This document shows, in pieces, positions 17,822 through 26,046 of a stretch of 63,145 bases of DNA. Made by a program: the position numbers and the translations under genes. This stretch comes from Opitutales bacterium (GTDB taxonomy: Bacteria > Verrucomicrobiota > Verrucomicrobiia > Opitutales > Seribacteraceae): contig JAOHKZ010000011.1 in assembly GCA_028101545.1 (NCBI GenBank), positions 1 through 63,145 of the forward strand, given 5' to 3'. The first letter of the stretch is position 1. Each line of letters begins with the position of its first letter. The notes beneath the pieces were generated by a model, which had not been told where the DNA came from, did no database searches, and worked only from the letters and a program-made list of their open reading frames with translations.

Positions 17822-18427
17822 ATGAAAAATTCAGTGTGGATGGTGGGTGTTTTAGTTGTGGTATCCTTTTTGGCGAGTTGCTCCAAGAGCAAAGGTCCTA
17901 GTCCGGAAGATACTTCTCTTATTAAAGGAACTGACAGAGGTACATTCATTGGCTCTGCAGAAGATTTTGCGGGGCAGAATGGAGATGAACTATCCCCCAT
18001 AGGTGCAACTATATCAGGCCTAGATGGGGAAGATGGACTTTTTCCGCAAGATCCATTTTGGAGTGATTCAAATAATCTTGCCAATGGGGATCGTCCATTT
18101 GAACCCATTTTTTTTGGATTTGATCAATATAGCATAGGTCCTGAAGAGCGTACGAAACTTCAAGACATTGCTTCATTTTTAACATCTTCCCCCGATACCC
18201 GAATTTTAGTTGAGGGCTATTGTGACTGGAAAGGCACTCCCGCTTACAACAAATCTCTCGGCGACCGCAGGGCTAGTAGTGTCAAAGACTACCTCCTTGA
18301 CCTCGGGGTTGATTCTTCAAGGGTAGATATAATTTCAATGGGCGACGAAATCGCCACACCTGATGCAGATCCAACTACTGCTGGACTTGAAAGAAAAGCC
18401 CAGTTTCTAGTTCTTAAAGATTCCTGA
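17822..18427 (+). CDS. Pal-like OmpA-domain lipoprotein, copy 1
   Basis: 201 residues. A lipoprotein signal ends in the lipobox LASC (Cys20). A low-complexity Gly/Asp/Ser linker (about 25-95) leads to an OmpA domain (about 97-199). This resembles Pal, with GYCDWKGTPAYNKSLGDRRA in place of the classical GHTD-RGT-YN-LGERRA peptidoglycan-binding motif. It should tether the outer membrane to peptidoglycan, as in the Tol-Pal system. A close paralogue follows directly; the tolQ/tolR homologues of this window lie about 40 kb away. Confidence 0.88.
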   Translation: MKNSVWMVGVLVVVSFLASCSKSKGPSPEDTSLIKGTDRGTFIGSAEDFAGQNGDELSPIGATISGLDGEDGLFPQDPFWSDSNNLANGDRPFEPIFFGFDQYSIGPEERTKLQDIASFLTSSPDTRILVEGYCDWKGTPAYNKSLGDRRASSVKDYLLDLGVDSSRVDIISMGDEIATPDADPTTAGLERKAQFLVLKDS

Positions 18428-18439
18428 TTGTTCAAAATC

Positions 18440-19039
18440 ATGAAAGCTTCTTTTTTCATTAACTTTGCTATCGTCTTTTTCCTTTTAGTTTCATCATGTG
18501 CCAAAAAAGTAGAACCTGAATCGACTCTTAGCCGTGGTGGTGTGGATACCGATGGCTTAAGCGATCCAGGCGCTGGCTTTAATGACGGTTCAGATGATCT
18601 TGCAGGATTAGGTGATCCTCTAAGGGGAAGTTTTAATGAACCTGACCCGCTTGCTCCTCGTGACCCTGCCCTGTCTGCATTTGATGATCCGCTTAATGTG
18701 ATTCGCCCTTTTGATCCCGTTTTTTTTGGATTTGATCAATATAATATTAATTCCACAGAGCGGGTCAAAATTACGGAGATTGCAGATTTCATGAAATCAA
18801 ACACCCAAGCCAGGTTGCTCATTGAAGGATATTGCGATTGGAAGGGAACCCCAGATTATAATAAATCCCTTGGAGATCGTCGTGCTACTACTGTGAAAGA
18901 CTATCTTGTTGAACTTGGTTGTGAAAGCAGTCGAATCGAAGTTATTTCCATAGGGGATGAATTAGCTGTCCCTAATGCAGATTCAGAACAGTCCAGATTG
19001 GATCGACGGGCAACTTTTGTTGTCTCCAAAGGAATCTAA
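18440..19039 (+). CDS. Pal-like OmpA-domain lipoprotein, copy 2
   Basis: 199 residues from ATG 18440. Lipobox VSSC, a Gly/Asp/Pro-rich linker (DDLAGLGDPLRGSFNEPDP), then an OmpA domain (about 95-199) with GYCDWKGTPDYNKSLGDRRA. The domain is closely similar to the preceding gene, including a 24-base identical stretch (18108-18131 and 18720-18743), so it arose by tandem duplication, while the linkers have diverged. The two genes are 12 bases apart and surely co-transcribed. A TTG at 18428 is a less likely start because it would abut the previous stop and lengthen the signal. Confidence 0.87.
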   Translation: MKASFFINFAIVFFLLVSSCAKKVEPESTLSRGGVDTDGLSDPGAGFNDGSDDLAGLGDPLRGSFNEPDPLAPRDPALSAFDDPLNVIRPFDPVFFGFDQYNINSTERVKITEIADFMKSNTQARLLIEGYCDWKGTPDYNKSLGDRRATTVKDYLVELGCESSRIEVISIGDELAVPNADSEQSRLDRRATFVVSKGI

Positions 19040-19057
19040 TTTCAATCTTTTATACTT

Positions 19058-19078
19058 AAAAGGGCCTCCCCCTTTTCA
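19058..19078 (+). terminator. Possible hairpin terminator after the OmpA pair
   Basis: AAAAGGG (19058-19064) pairs with CCCTTTT (19070-19076) around a 5-base loop, 19 bases after the second OmpA stop. The stem is half A-T and no long T run follows, so this is only a weak candidate. Confidence 0.35.
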
Positions 19079-19195
19079 CATGTTATTGAGTGTTACAATA
19101 GCATTGCTCATATCCATGTTTCCTCAGTTAACCTTGTTGTCTTATTGACTTTTTTCGTCTCTCCTGCATCTTTTGAGACTCAATCTCAAAAACCA

Positions 19196-20137
19196 ATGAA
19201 AGTTTTTACATTATTAATTAGTACAGCAATTCTTTTCCTTCAATCTTGCTCAAATTCACCAGAGGTGAAGAACGAAAATGGTGACGGAAACACATCACTT
19301 TCTATTCGTAGTCTTAATATAGCTCTCAAACCAAATAAAAATGTTCAGGCTCAGAGAGCAGATGAAAAATCTTTGGGGCAAGCACTAGAAAAAGTGATCG
19401 GTATACCTGTAAATATTACCACTCCGAATAATAAGACAATTATTGAAGCTGGTTTAGCTAATAAAACCATTGATGTAGGTTATGTTAGTTCGAGCGATGC
19501 TATTTCATTTGCTGACAATAAAGTGGCAGAAGTTCTCGTTGCCGGACAGCATGAGAGTGTGGACCCCGAAGGTAATAATTATAAGGGGCCATATTATTTC
19601 AGTGTTTGGCTAACATTAAAAGATCGATCATACGAAAGTATAGCTGACCTCAAAGGAAAGAAAATTGCATTCTCATCAAGAACTAGTACTTCGGGTTATC
19701 TTATTCCATGTTGGGACCTTATTAAAAAGGGCATAATTCCTGAGGGAGGTTCCTTAGAGAATTTTTTTGGCGAAGATAATATATTCTTTGGATCTGGATA
19801 TGTAAGTGCGGTCGAACAGGTGCTAGAAGGAAAAGCAGAAGCGGCGGCTGTAAGCTATTATGTTTATGAAAAAGACAAACACTTGGAACTAGCTCAAAGA
19901 GAAAAACTTAAAGTTATCCAAAGACAAGGGCCGGTTGCCTCACACACTTTTTGTGCCCGAATGAGCTTAAGTTCAGAAGATCGTAAAATAATCAAGGATG
20001 CCCTCATCCAAATAGTGGAAGATAAACCAGAACTCAGTCAAAGTCTTTTCGGTGGAACATTAACCAGCGTAAATGCAACGGAACATCTCAAAGCCCCACG
20101 CGATGCGAAATTAAAGGTTTCTACGCTTAAGGATTAA
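19196..20137 (+). CDS. phnD: Phosphonate/phosphite-type ABC substrate-binding lipoprotein
   Basis: 313 residues from ATG 19196. A lipoprotein signal (MKVFTLLISTAILFLQSC) is followed by a PhnD-like binding protein fold: LNIALKPNKN, VGYVSSSDAISF, GKKIAFSSRTSTSGYLIP with the conserved STSG anion-binding loop, and AVSYYVYE. Ligands of this family include phosphonates, phosphite and phosphate. The phnC and phnE homologues follow directly, making a complete importer. No C-P lyase or phosphonatase gene is in the window, so the ligand is open. Confidence 0.88.
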   Translation: MKVFTLLISTAILFLQSCSNSPEVKNENGDGNTSLSIRSLNIALKPNKNVQAQRADEKSLGQALEKVIGIPVNITTPNNKTIIEAGLANKTIDVGYVSSSDAISFADNKVAEVLVAGQHESVDPEGNNYKGPYYFSVWLTLKDRSYESIADLKGKKIAFSSRTSTSGYLIPCWDLIKKGIIPEGGSLENFFGEDNIFFGSGYVSAVEQVLEGKAEAAAVSYYVYEKDKHLELAQREKLKVIQRQGPVASHTFCARMSLSSEDRKIIKDALIQIVEDKPELSQSLFGGTLTSVNATEHLKAPRDAKLKVSTLKD

Positions 20138-20184
20138 GTACGAAAACTGACACCTTTTTTTATTTGTGGGTCTAGTTGACTAAG

Positions 20185-20892
20185 ATGAAACTACTCAAGA
20201 CTCACGAATTAGGTTTATCAAGAAACGGTAGTTGGCTTTTTCGAAACTTAAATCTTCAAATACCAGGCGGTTCATTAGTTGCAATCCTTGGCCCATCCGG
20301 GGTGGGAAAGTCCAGTCTGCTGTCATGCTTGTCAGGCTCGGAAAAACAAACTGAAGGCAAGATCGAGTTTGAAGAAAAAAGTAACATCATCCGTACGCCT
20401 CAAAATATTAGCCCTGAATTAGGGATTATTTTTCAAAGCCTTCGATTAACAGAACATGTAACTGTTTTAGAGAATGTACTTTACGGAAGGATCGCACAAT
20501 ACGGGGTCAAGGAGTCTATTTTAGGGTTTCCAAAAGAAGACAGGGAAATAGCCTACCAAATCCTTCAGGACTTGGGTATAGACCATCTTGCACACAAATG
20601 GACATCACAAACTTCAGGTGGAGAGAAACAAAGAACTGCAATTGCCCGCACCCTTTTCCAAAACCCACAGATTATCTTGGCGGATGAACCAGTTTCTAAC
20701 CTAGATACCTATTATTCCGGGCGGGTTATGGGCCTTTTACGAAATCTTGCCTCTCAGGATGGTAAGATTATCCTGACCGCACTTCATGATCCTCAACTAA
20801 TCTCTCGCTTTGCGGACTTTGCACTAAGCTTAAATCCCGAACATCCTGAAGGATGGAATTTGAGAGAAATTAATCCGGGGGTACGAATTTGA
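20185..20892 (+). CDS. phnC: Phosphonate-type ABC importer ATPase
   Basis: 235 residues from ATG 20185; a TTG at 20176 is an alternative. Walker A GPSGVGKSS at 36-44, Q-loop IIFQSLRL near 81, signature TSGGE at 143-147, Walker B IILADEP at 163-169, and switch His in ALHDPQ. The domain layout and the insert between Q-loop and signature fit PhnC. It energises import of the PhnD ligand. Its stop overlaps the TTG start of phnE, so translation is coupled. Confidence 0.88.
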   Translation: MKLLKTHELGLSRNGSWLFRNLNLQIPGGSLVAILGPSGVGKSSLLSCLSGSEKQTEGKIEFEEKSNIIRTPQNISPELGIIFQSLRLTEHVTVLENVLYGRIAQYGVKESILGFPKEDREIAYQILQDLGIDHLAHKWTSQTSGGEKQRTAIARTLFQNPQIILADEPVSNLDTYYSGRVMGLLRNLASQDGKIILTALHDPQLISRFADFALSLNPEHPEGWNLREINPGVRI

Positions 20893-21725
20893 AAGAAAAT
20901 AAAAGCACAAGTTTACCTAAATTACCTGTTCGTAAATGGCATGAAAAGCTAAACTTTCTAAATATTTTAATTATAATTTTCTTGTTCCTAACCATTTTTT
21001 CAGGAAAAAACTTAATACAGGAAAATCGTTCAGCCGATGTAATGGCTGGAATTGATTATTTCTTAAAAAAATTCTTCCCGCCCGACTTTTCTGATTTTAA
21101 TCTTATTTTAGAATCCTTAGGAGAAACCTTTCAAATAGCTATTGTTTCCACTTTTATTGCAGTTAACCTATCTTTAATTATTTCATTAGCTGCATCGAGA
21201 AATATCTCCCCCATTTGGTTAGTTCAAATAACTCGAATGTTTCTCAATATTACCCGCACTTTACCAAGTCTTATATGGGCTTTCCTATTTGTAATCTTTT
21301 TTGGCCCAACACCAATTGCGGGGGTATTTGCCCTTACATTTTACAGCCTTGGATATCTTGGCAAATTTTTTAGCGAAATTTTTGAATCAATGGATATTAA
21401 AGTAGCCCGCGGCCTCAAACTCATCGGCGCAAGTCCAGTTCAGGCATTCCTCTATGGCCTTTGGCCAAATGTAAAAGCACAAGTATGGAGTCAGTCTTTA
21501 TGGATGCTTGAATATAATATTCGTTCAGCAAGCATCATCGGTCTTGTTGGAGCAGGAGGGATTGGAATGGAACTGAATAAAGCAATGGAGATGGCAAGCG
21601 GTTTTCAACGCGTCACCGCAATACTCATCTGCATACTTGTTATCGTGATCATCCTTGATCTGCTCGGCCAGGCAATTCGCCGTTGGATTACCCAAAAAAT
21701 TAGCCCGAGATCAATTTCAGACTAA
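20889..21725 (+). CDS. phnE: Phosphonate-type ABC importer permease
   Basis: 278 residues with about six membrane helices. The binding-protein-dependent permease signature is visible around IGASPVQAFLYGLWPNVKAQ and SIIGLVGAGGIGMELNKAMEM, typical of PhnE. The start is TTG, inside the phnC stop (TTTGA), consistent with translational coupling. It forms the channel of the phnDCE importer; a single permease gene is present, so it probably works as a homodimer. The last 9 bases overlap the 3' end of the convergent peptidase gene. Confidence 0.88.
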   Translation: MKENKSTSLPKLPVRKWHEKLNFLNILIIIFLFLTIFSGKNLIQENRSADVMAGIDYFLKKFFPPDFSDFNLILESLGETFQIAIVSTFIAVNLSLIISLAASRNISPIWLVQITRMFLNITRTLPSLIWAFLFVIFFGPTPIAGVFALTFYSLGYLGKFFSEIFESMDIKVARGLKLIGASPVQAFLYGLWPNVKAQVWSQSLWMLEYNIRSASIIGLVGAGGIGMELNKAMEMASGFQRVTAILICILVIVIILDLLGQAIRRWITQKISPRSISD

Positions 21726-23090
21726 TTCTTTAAAAAATGATTCAAAAGAATGAATCGCCCGATCCATAATGCCGAGATGAAAACTTTCATCCGGAGCGTG
21801 TAAATTGTCTTCATTCGTAAATAGCCCAATCATAAGCGAGTCCAGACCTGCAACCTCTTTTAAGTCCTGTATAATAGGAATACTCCCGCCCTCTCTAAGG
21901 AAGATTGGACTAGACCCAAAACCTCGCTCAATACAATCCTCAGCAATCCTAAATGCTTTCTTCATTAAGTCAGTCTCCTCTCCTGTCGAACCTGGTTTGC
22001 CAGGGGGTATGACAACATAAGGGTCTCCCCCACCCTTAATTTCGACCTCGACACGAACGGCAGTAGGGCAAGCTTGAATGATTGCCTTTTTTACTTTCTC
22101 AGCGATATCGTCAGATTTTTGATCTGGCACCAACCTGCAGGTAATTTTAGCAAATGCTTCAGCAGGGATTACTGTCTTAGAACCTTCACCCTGGTAGCCA
22201 CCACCCACTCCATTAAATTCCAAAGTCGGACAAAACCGAATTGCTTCAAGGGATGAGTAACCGGGGGGCGGAAAAAAATTGGACACTCCCAAAAAACGAG
22301 CATATTCATCCTCTGTGGTTGGTAATTTTGCAAGTTCTTTACGCTCCCATTTCTCCGGTGGGCGAACTGCGTCATAAAAACCGGGTACGGTTACCCGACC
22401 GTCGGCATCGTGAAGAGAAGAACATGCATGCATCAATGCTTGTAATGGGTTAAGTAAGGCACCACCATGAACTCCGGAATGTAAATCCTGCTTAGGGCCA
22501 AATACCTTAACCTCCATTGCACATAACCCACGTAAACCAGTAGTTACAACTAATTGATCCGGACTAGGACTCCCTGTGTCAGAGACCAAAAGTAAATCTC
22601 CCTGTAATTTATTTTTATGCTCCTCAAGGAAGCCTCTAAAACTAGGGCTTCCTATTTCTTCCTCTCCTTCAATTAAATAAGTAATATGAACAGGATAGTC
22701 TGGAATGTCGCGAAGAACTCGTGCCAAAGCAGCCATGTGAACTATTTGGGGCCCTTTATTATCAGCTGCACCTCGACCATAAAGCCTTCCATCTCTCTCA
22801 ACTGCAGTAAATGGATCAGATGACCAGAGATCAAGGGGGTCAGGGGGCTGAACATCATAATGCCCATAGATTACCAACCTCGGCCATGATGGATCCCCAC
22901 GGGTGCCTAAAATTATAGGATTTATGGGAGTGGGAACAAGGTTTACCTCAAATCCCAATTCTTCTAGCCGGGCACATGCAAATTCACGCGCACCTTTAAC
23001 GCCATTCGCAAACTTGGAATCTGCGGAAACACTTGGAAACTCAACATACTGACGAAGAGCGTCAATGGGAGATTTTAATAAAATACTCAT
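21717..23090 (-). CDS. M20-family dipeptidase/aminoacylase
   Basis: 457-residue cytosolic metallopeptidase of the M20 family. Two-metal site residues are visible: YGHYDVQPPDP (His, Asp), GRGAADNKGP (bridging Asp), EGEEEIGSP (catalytic and ligand Glu), LLVSDTGSP (Asp ligand) and EDNLHAPDE (C-terminal His). The length and motifs fit the carnosinase-like dipeptidase group. It likely hydrolyses dipeptides or N-acyl amino acids. Its ATG overlaps the stop of the M48 peptidase gene by 4 bases, so the two are one unit. Confidence 0.92.
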   Translation of the reverse strand: MSILLKSPIDALRQYVEFPSVSADSKFANGVKGAREFACARLEELGFEVNLVPTPINPIILGTRGDPSWPRLVIYGHYDVQPPDPLDLWSSDPFTAVERDGRLYGRGAADNKGPQIVHMAALARVLRDIPDYPVHITYLIEGEEEIGSPSFRGFLEEHKNKLQGDLLLVSDTGSPSPDQLVVTTGLRGLCAMEVKVFGPKQDLHSGVHGGALLNPLQALMHACSSLHDADGRVTVPGFYDAVRPPEKWERKELAKLPTTEDEYARFLGVSNFFPPPGYSSLEAIRFCPTLEFNGVGGGYQGEGSKTVIPAEAFAKITCRLVPDQKSDDIAEKVKKAIIQACPTAVRVEVEIKGGGDPYVVIPPGKPGSTGEETDLMKKAFRIAEDCIERGFGSSPIFLREGGSIPIIQDLKEVAGLDSLMIGLFTNEDNLHAPDESFHLGIMDRAIHSFESFFKELV

Positions 23091-23884
23091 GGGTTTGGTT
23101 TTTCTCCTCGAGCCAATTTGGCTTCCCTGTAAAGGGATAAAGCATGATCCATATTTTGCTCCAAGAAATCGATTCGATTTCCGGGATTAGGGTGAGTGGA
23201 AAGAAATTGGGGCATTTTTCTTTTTTTCCCACCCTGCATCTTTTTCCAGAAAGAAATAGCCCCCCTAGGATCATATCCCGCCATTGCAGCATAAAATAAA
23301 CCTCGATGATCTGCCTCTCTCTCCTGGGACCTTGAAAAAGGCAAAGCCATACCGACAGTAGTGCCTACCCCATATGCACCTGTGGCAAGAGTTCGATCGG
23401 TCGAGCTTTTATTTCTCATTGCCGTATTCAAAATAACTCCTCCCAAAGCAATTCCCATTGCTTGGGACATTCTTTTGTTACTGTGACGAAAGGCAACATG
23501 AGCAATTTCATGGCCTATTACCGCTGCAACTTCGTCTTCGTTCCCATTGGCAAGTGTAATGAGACCACTATTTACTCCTACCTTCCCCCCGGGCATGGCA
23601 AAGGCATTAGGTTCACTCTTATCAAATACTACAAATTCCCACTCAGTCCCTGGAATATCAACTTGAGCAACACCTGCTATTCTTCTACCAATCCTTTCAA
23701 TCATTGCTTGATGTGATGCATTTCTTGAAATCTGCTCAGATTTTTTCATCTGAGAAAACTGGCTTTTCGAACGCTTTGCTAAATGTTCATCTGAAAGTAC
23801 GGCAGTGCTACAACCAGACAAAGCTAATAATGAACAAAATGTGACTAAGAATAGGAAATGTTTAATTAATTTCAAAAAATACAT
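23087..23884 (-). CDS. M48-family metallopeptidase lipoprotein
   Basis: 265 residues. A lipoprotein signal ends at LSGC (Cys25). The peptidase domain has VIGHEIAH (HEXXH at 125-129) and the third zinc ligand Glu190 in RSQEREADHRG, as in BepA/LoiP-type periplasmic M48 enzymes. It likely takes part in outer-membrane protein quality control or beta-barrel turnover. No TPR tail is present, so it is the short form. It is followed by the M20 dipeptidase with a 4-base overlap, a plausible peptide breakdown pair. Confidence 0.9.
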   Translation of the reverse strand: MYFLKLIKHFLFLVTFCSLLALSGCSTAVLSDEHLAKRSKSQFSQMKKSEQISRNASHQAMIERIGRRIAGVAQVDIPGTEWEFVVFDKSEPNAFAMPGGKVGVNSGLITLANGNEDEVAAVIGHEIAHVAFRHSNKRMSQAMGIALGGVILNTAMRNKSSTDRTLATGAYGVGTTVGMALPFSRSQEREADHRGLFYAAMAGYDPRGAISFWKKMQGGKKRKMPQFLSTHPNPGNRIDFLEQNMDHALSLYREAKLARGEKPNP

Positions 23885-23953
23885 AATGGCTATATCTATA
23901 CTATTTAATTTTGATTATTAATCGAATCACATTAAATAAGATTCAAATCTTCT

Positions 23954-25504
23954 TTAATGACGGAAATGCCTAACTTTAGTAAAAACCATCGCCATGCTTC
24001 TCTCATTTGCAGCTGCAATCACATCCTCATCCCGCACGCTACCACCAGGCTGAATCGCTGCACTCGCACCAGCGTCTGCAGCTGCAATTAGACCATCAGA
24101 GAAAGGAAAAAAAGCATCCGACGCAACAACCGAACCATCGAGGGACAATTTCGCTTCTCCAGCTTTCCAGACAGCAATCTGAGAACTATCCACACGGGAC
24201 ATCTGTCCTGCTCCAACTCCCAAGGTGCGTTCATCGCCTGCATAAACTATTGCATTGCTTTTCACATGGCGAACAACCCGCCAACCAAATAACATTGAGC
24301 GCCATTCCTGTTCTGTTGGTTGACGCTCGGTAACCACTTCAAACTCCTTTGGATTGATTCGCTTTTGATCCCGATCCTGGGCAAGAAAACCACCCGGCAC
24401 AGTCCTGATCTCCCGTAATGTTTCAGGGCCAAATCCAGACTTGGATACCAAAAGCCTTAAATTTTTCTTTTTTTGAAAAAGAGCAAGAGCCTCTCCCGTA
24501 AAACCCGGGGCAATAATTACCTCGCAAAAAATTTCGGCAATTTTTTCGGCCAAGCCTATATCCAATGTATTATTAACAACAATGATTCCTCCAAAAGGAG
24601 CCTGCCTGTCCGTCGCAAAGGCACGCTCCCAAGCTGCCTCAAGGTCATCAGCACTAGCCACACCACATGGGTTAGTGTGCTTCAAAATTGCAACAGTTGG
24701 TCGTTCAAATTCACCAATCAAATATGCTGATGCAGAAATATCCAAAATATTATTGTAACTTAATTCCTTCCCTTGAAGTTGATCAAAATAATCAAGAAAA
24801 TCTCCGTACAAAGCTGCTTGTTGATGTGGATTTTCTCCATACCTCAAAGACATTGATTTGCTGGCCTGAAAATCAAGGGAACTGGGGAATCCTGAAATTG
24901 AATCCATATTTGGTTCATCAGAAACTTGATTTGAAAAATAATCACTGATTGCCTTGTCATAGGACGAGGTTCTTTGAAAAACTTTCAATGCCAATTCCTT
25001 CCTTAGCCCAGACCAATCTTCTTTTGAATTCATAGCTTTAAGCAAACGATTATAATCAGCGGGATCGCAGACAACCGAAACATCTCGATGATTTTTTGCT
25101 GCACTTCTCAACATGGAGGGACCACCAATATCAATTTGCTCAATCGCCTCCTCAAAAGATACATTAGAACGTGCCACTGTTTCCTCAAAAGGATAAAGGT
25201 TTACAACTACTAAATCAATCATGGCAATATCGTGTTCTTCAGCAGCTTTCAAATGATCTGGATTATCGCGAAGGCAAAGAAGACCACCATGAACTCTCGG
25301 ATGCAAAGTTTTTACCCGACCGTCCATCATTTCCGGGAACCCCGTTCGCTCGCTCACATCGCTGACAGGAATTCCCTCATCCCTAAGCATACGAGCGGTG
25401 CCACCGGTCGAAAGAAGCGTAAAGGAATGCTCATCCACCAGGGATCGAGCAAAAGGAACAAGTCCAGATTTATCACTTACAGAGAGAAGAGCGAATTTTT
25501 GCAT
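23954..25504 (-). CDS. purH: Bifunctional AICAR formyltransferase/IMP cyclohydrolase
   Basis: 516 residues, the normal PurH length, catalysing the last two steps of IMP synthesis. The N-terminal IMP cyclohydrolase (MGS-like fold) shows SVSDKSGLVPFA, LLSTGGTARMLRD and GRVKTLHPRVHGG. The C-terminal formyltransferase has RYGENPHQQAALYG, the catalytic KHTNPCGVA and ADAGASAAIQPGGSVRD. It needs 10-formyl-tetrahydrofolate, which PurU (38 kb) hydrolyses. The gene is divergent from apaG across 122 bases (25505-25626), which must hold both promoters; no clear operator was identified. Confidence 0.97.
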   Translation of the reverse strand: MQKFALLSVSDKSGLVPFARSLVDEHSFTLLSTGGTARMLRDEGIPVSDVSERTGFPEMMDGRVKTLHPRVHGGLLCLRDNPDHLKAAEEHDIAMIDLVVVNLYPFEETVARSNVSFEEAIEQIDIGGPSMLRSAAKNHRDVSVVCDPADYNRLLKAMNSKEDWSGLRKELALKVFQRTSSYDKAISDYFSNQVSDEPNMDSISGFPSSLDFQASKSMSLRYGENPHQQAALYGDFLDYFDQLQGKELSYNNILDISASAYLIGEFERPTVAILKHTNPCGVASADDLEAAWERAFATDRQAPFGGIIVVNNTLDIGLAEKIAEIFCEVIIAPGFTGEALALFQKKKNLRLLVSKSGFGPETLREIRTVPGGFLAQDRDQKRINPKEFEVVTERQPTEQEWRSMLFGWRVVRHVKSNAIVYAGDERTLGVGAGQMSRVDSSQIAVWKAGEAKLSLDGSVVASDAFFPFSDGLIAAADAGASAAIQPGGSVRDEDVIAAANERSMAMVFTKVRHFRH

Positions 25505-25626
25505 CTCTTCTTTTCTGTTTTCATTAGGCTAAGGTGCAAGCGTTTTTAGCGTTTTTTTTCATATTAGCTTAAATTAAGGAAAAGAATTGGTCTTTTCATT
25601 TAGCCTGCTATGCTGAAAATTTAAAT

Positions 25627-26046
25627 TTGGGAATCGTGAAAGAAGAAAGCATAGAATTGGATGGTTTGAATGCATCCCTTGATAAGTTGGTTCATCATAA
25701 AGAAAAATCAACCGTCAAAGGAATAAACCTTCACGCTTTTATTTATTTTATCACCATAAGTAATTTAAGTGATCGTAATGTCACCCTATTGGGAAGAAAA
25801 TGGATCCTTGCTAATAGCGATGGAACTACAACAGTTGTTGAAGGTGATAAAATAGTTGGCGAAACCCCAACCATACAATCCGGAGAAAGTTTTTCCTATA
25901 ATAGTTATCATGTTACCCATCTTTCCGCAGAAGCTTCTGGTTCTTTTCACGGCTATGATGAATTTAATAAAAAAATCCATGTAAAAATTAATCCATTTCA
26001 CTTGGATATTCCAAAGGACGCTGATATTGACCCATCTCTTTCATGA
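25627..26046 (+). CDS. apaG: ApaG-domain protein
   Basis: 139 residues. The ApaG/DUF525 beta-sandwich runs from about residue 35: FIYFITISNLSDRNVTLLGRKWILANSDG, GETPTIQSGESFSYNSY and the C-terminal GSFHGYDEFNKKIHVKINPFHL. In other bacteria ApaG is linked to phenotypes including Co2+ and Mg2+ homeostasis; its biochemical function is uncertain. The N-terminus is about 15 residues longer than typical. The start is TTG at 25627, with GTG at 25636 possible. It overlaps the next gene by 4 bases (ATGA), placing it in an RNA-processing operon. Confidence 0.87.
   Translation: MGIVKEESIELDGLNASLDKLVHHKEKSTVKGINLHAFIYFITISNLSDRNVTLLGRKWILANSDGTTTVVEGDKIVGETPTIQSGESFSYNSYHVTHLSAEASGSFHGYDEFNKKIHVKINPFHLDIPKDADIDPSLS

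Noticed and set aside
19080-19148. A 22-codon hydrophobic frame before phnD.
   Set aside because: There is no clear ribosome binding site or lipobox, and it overlaps only a short intergenic region; chance is likely.
25535-25550. A sequence in the purH-apaG gap (TGCAAGCGTTTTTAGC) resembling half of the E. coli PurR operator.
   Set aside because: The match is partial, lacks the symmetric second half, and PurR of this type is not expected in Verrucomicrobiota.
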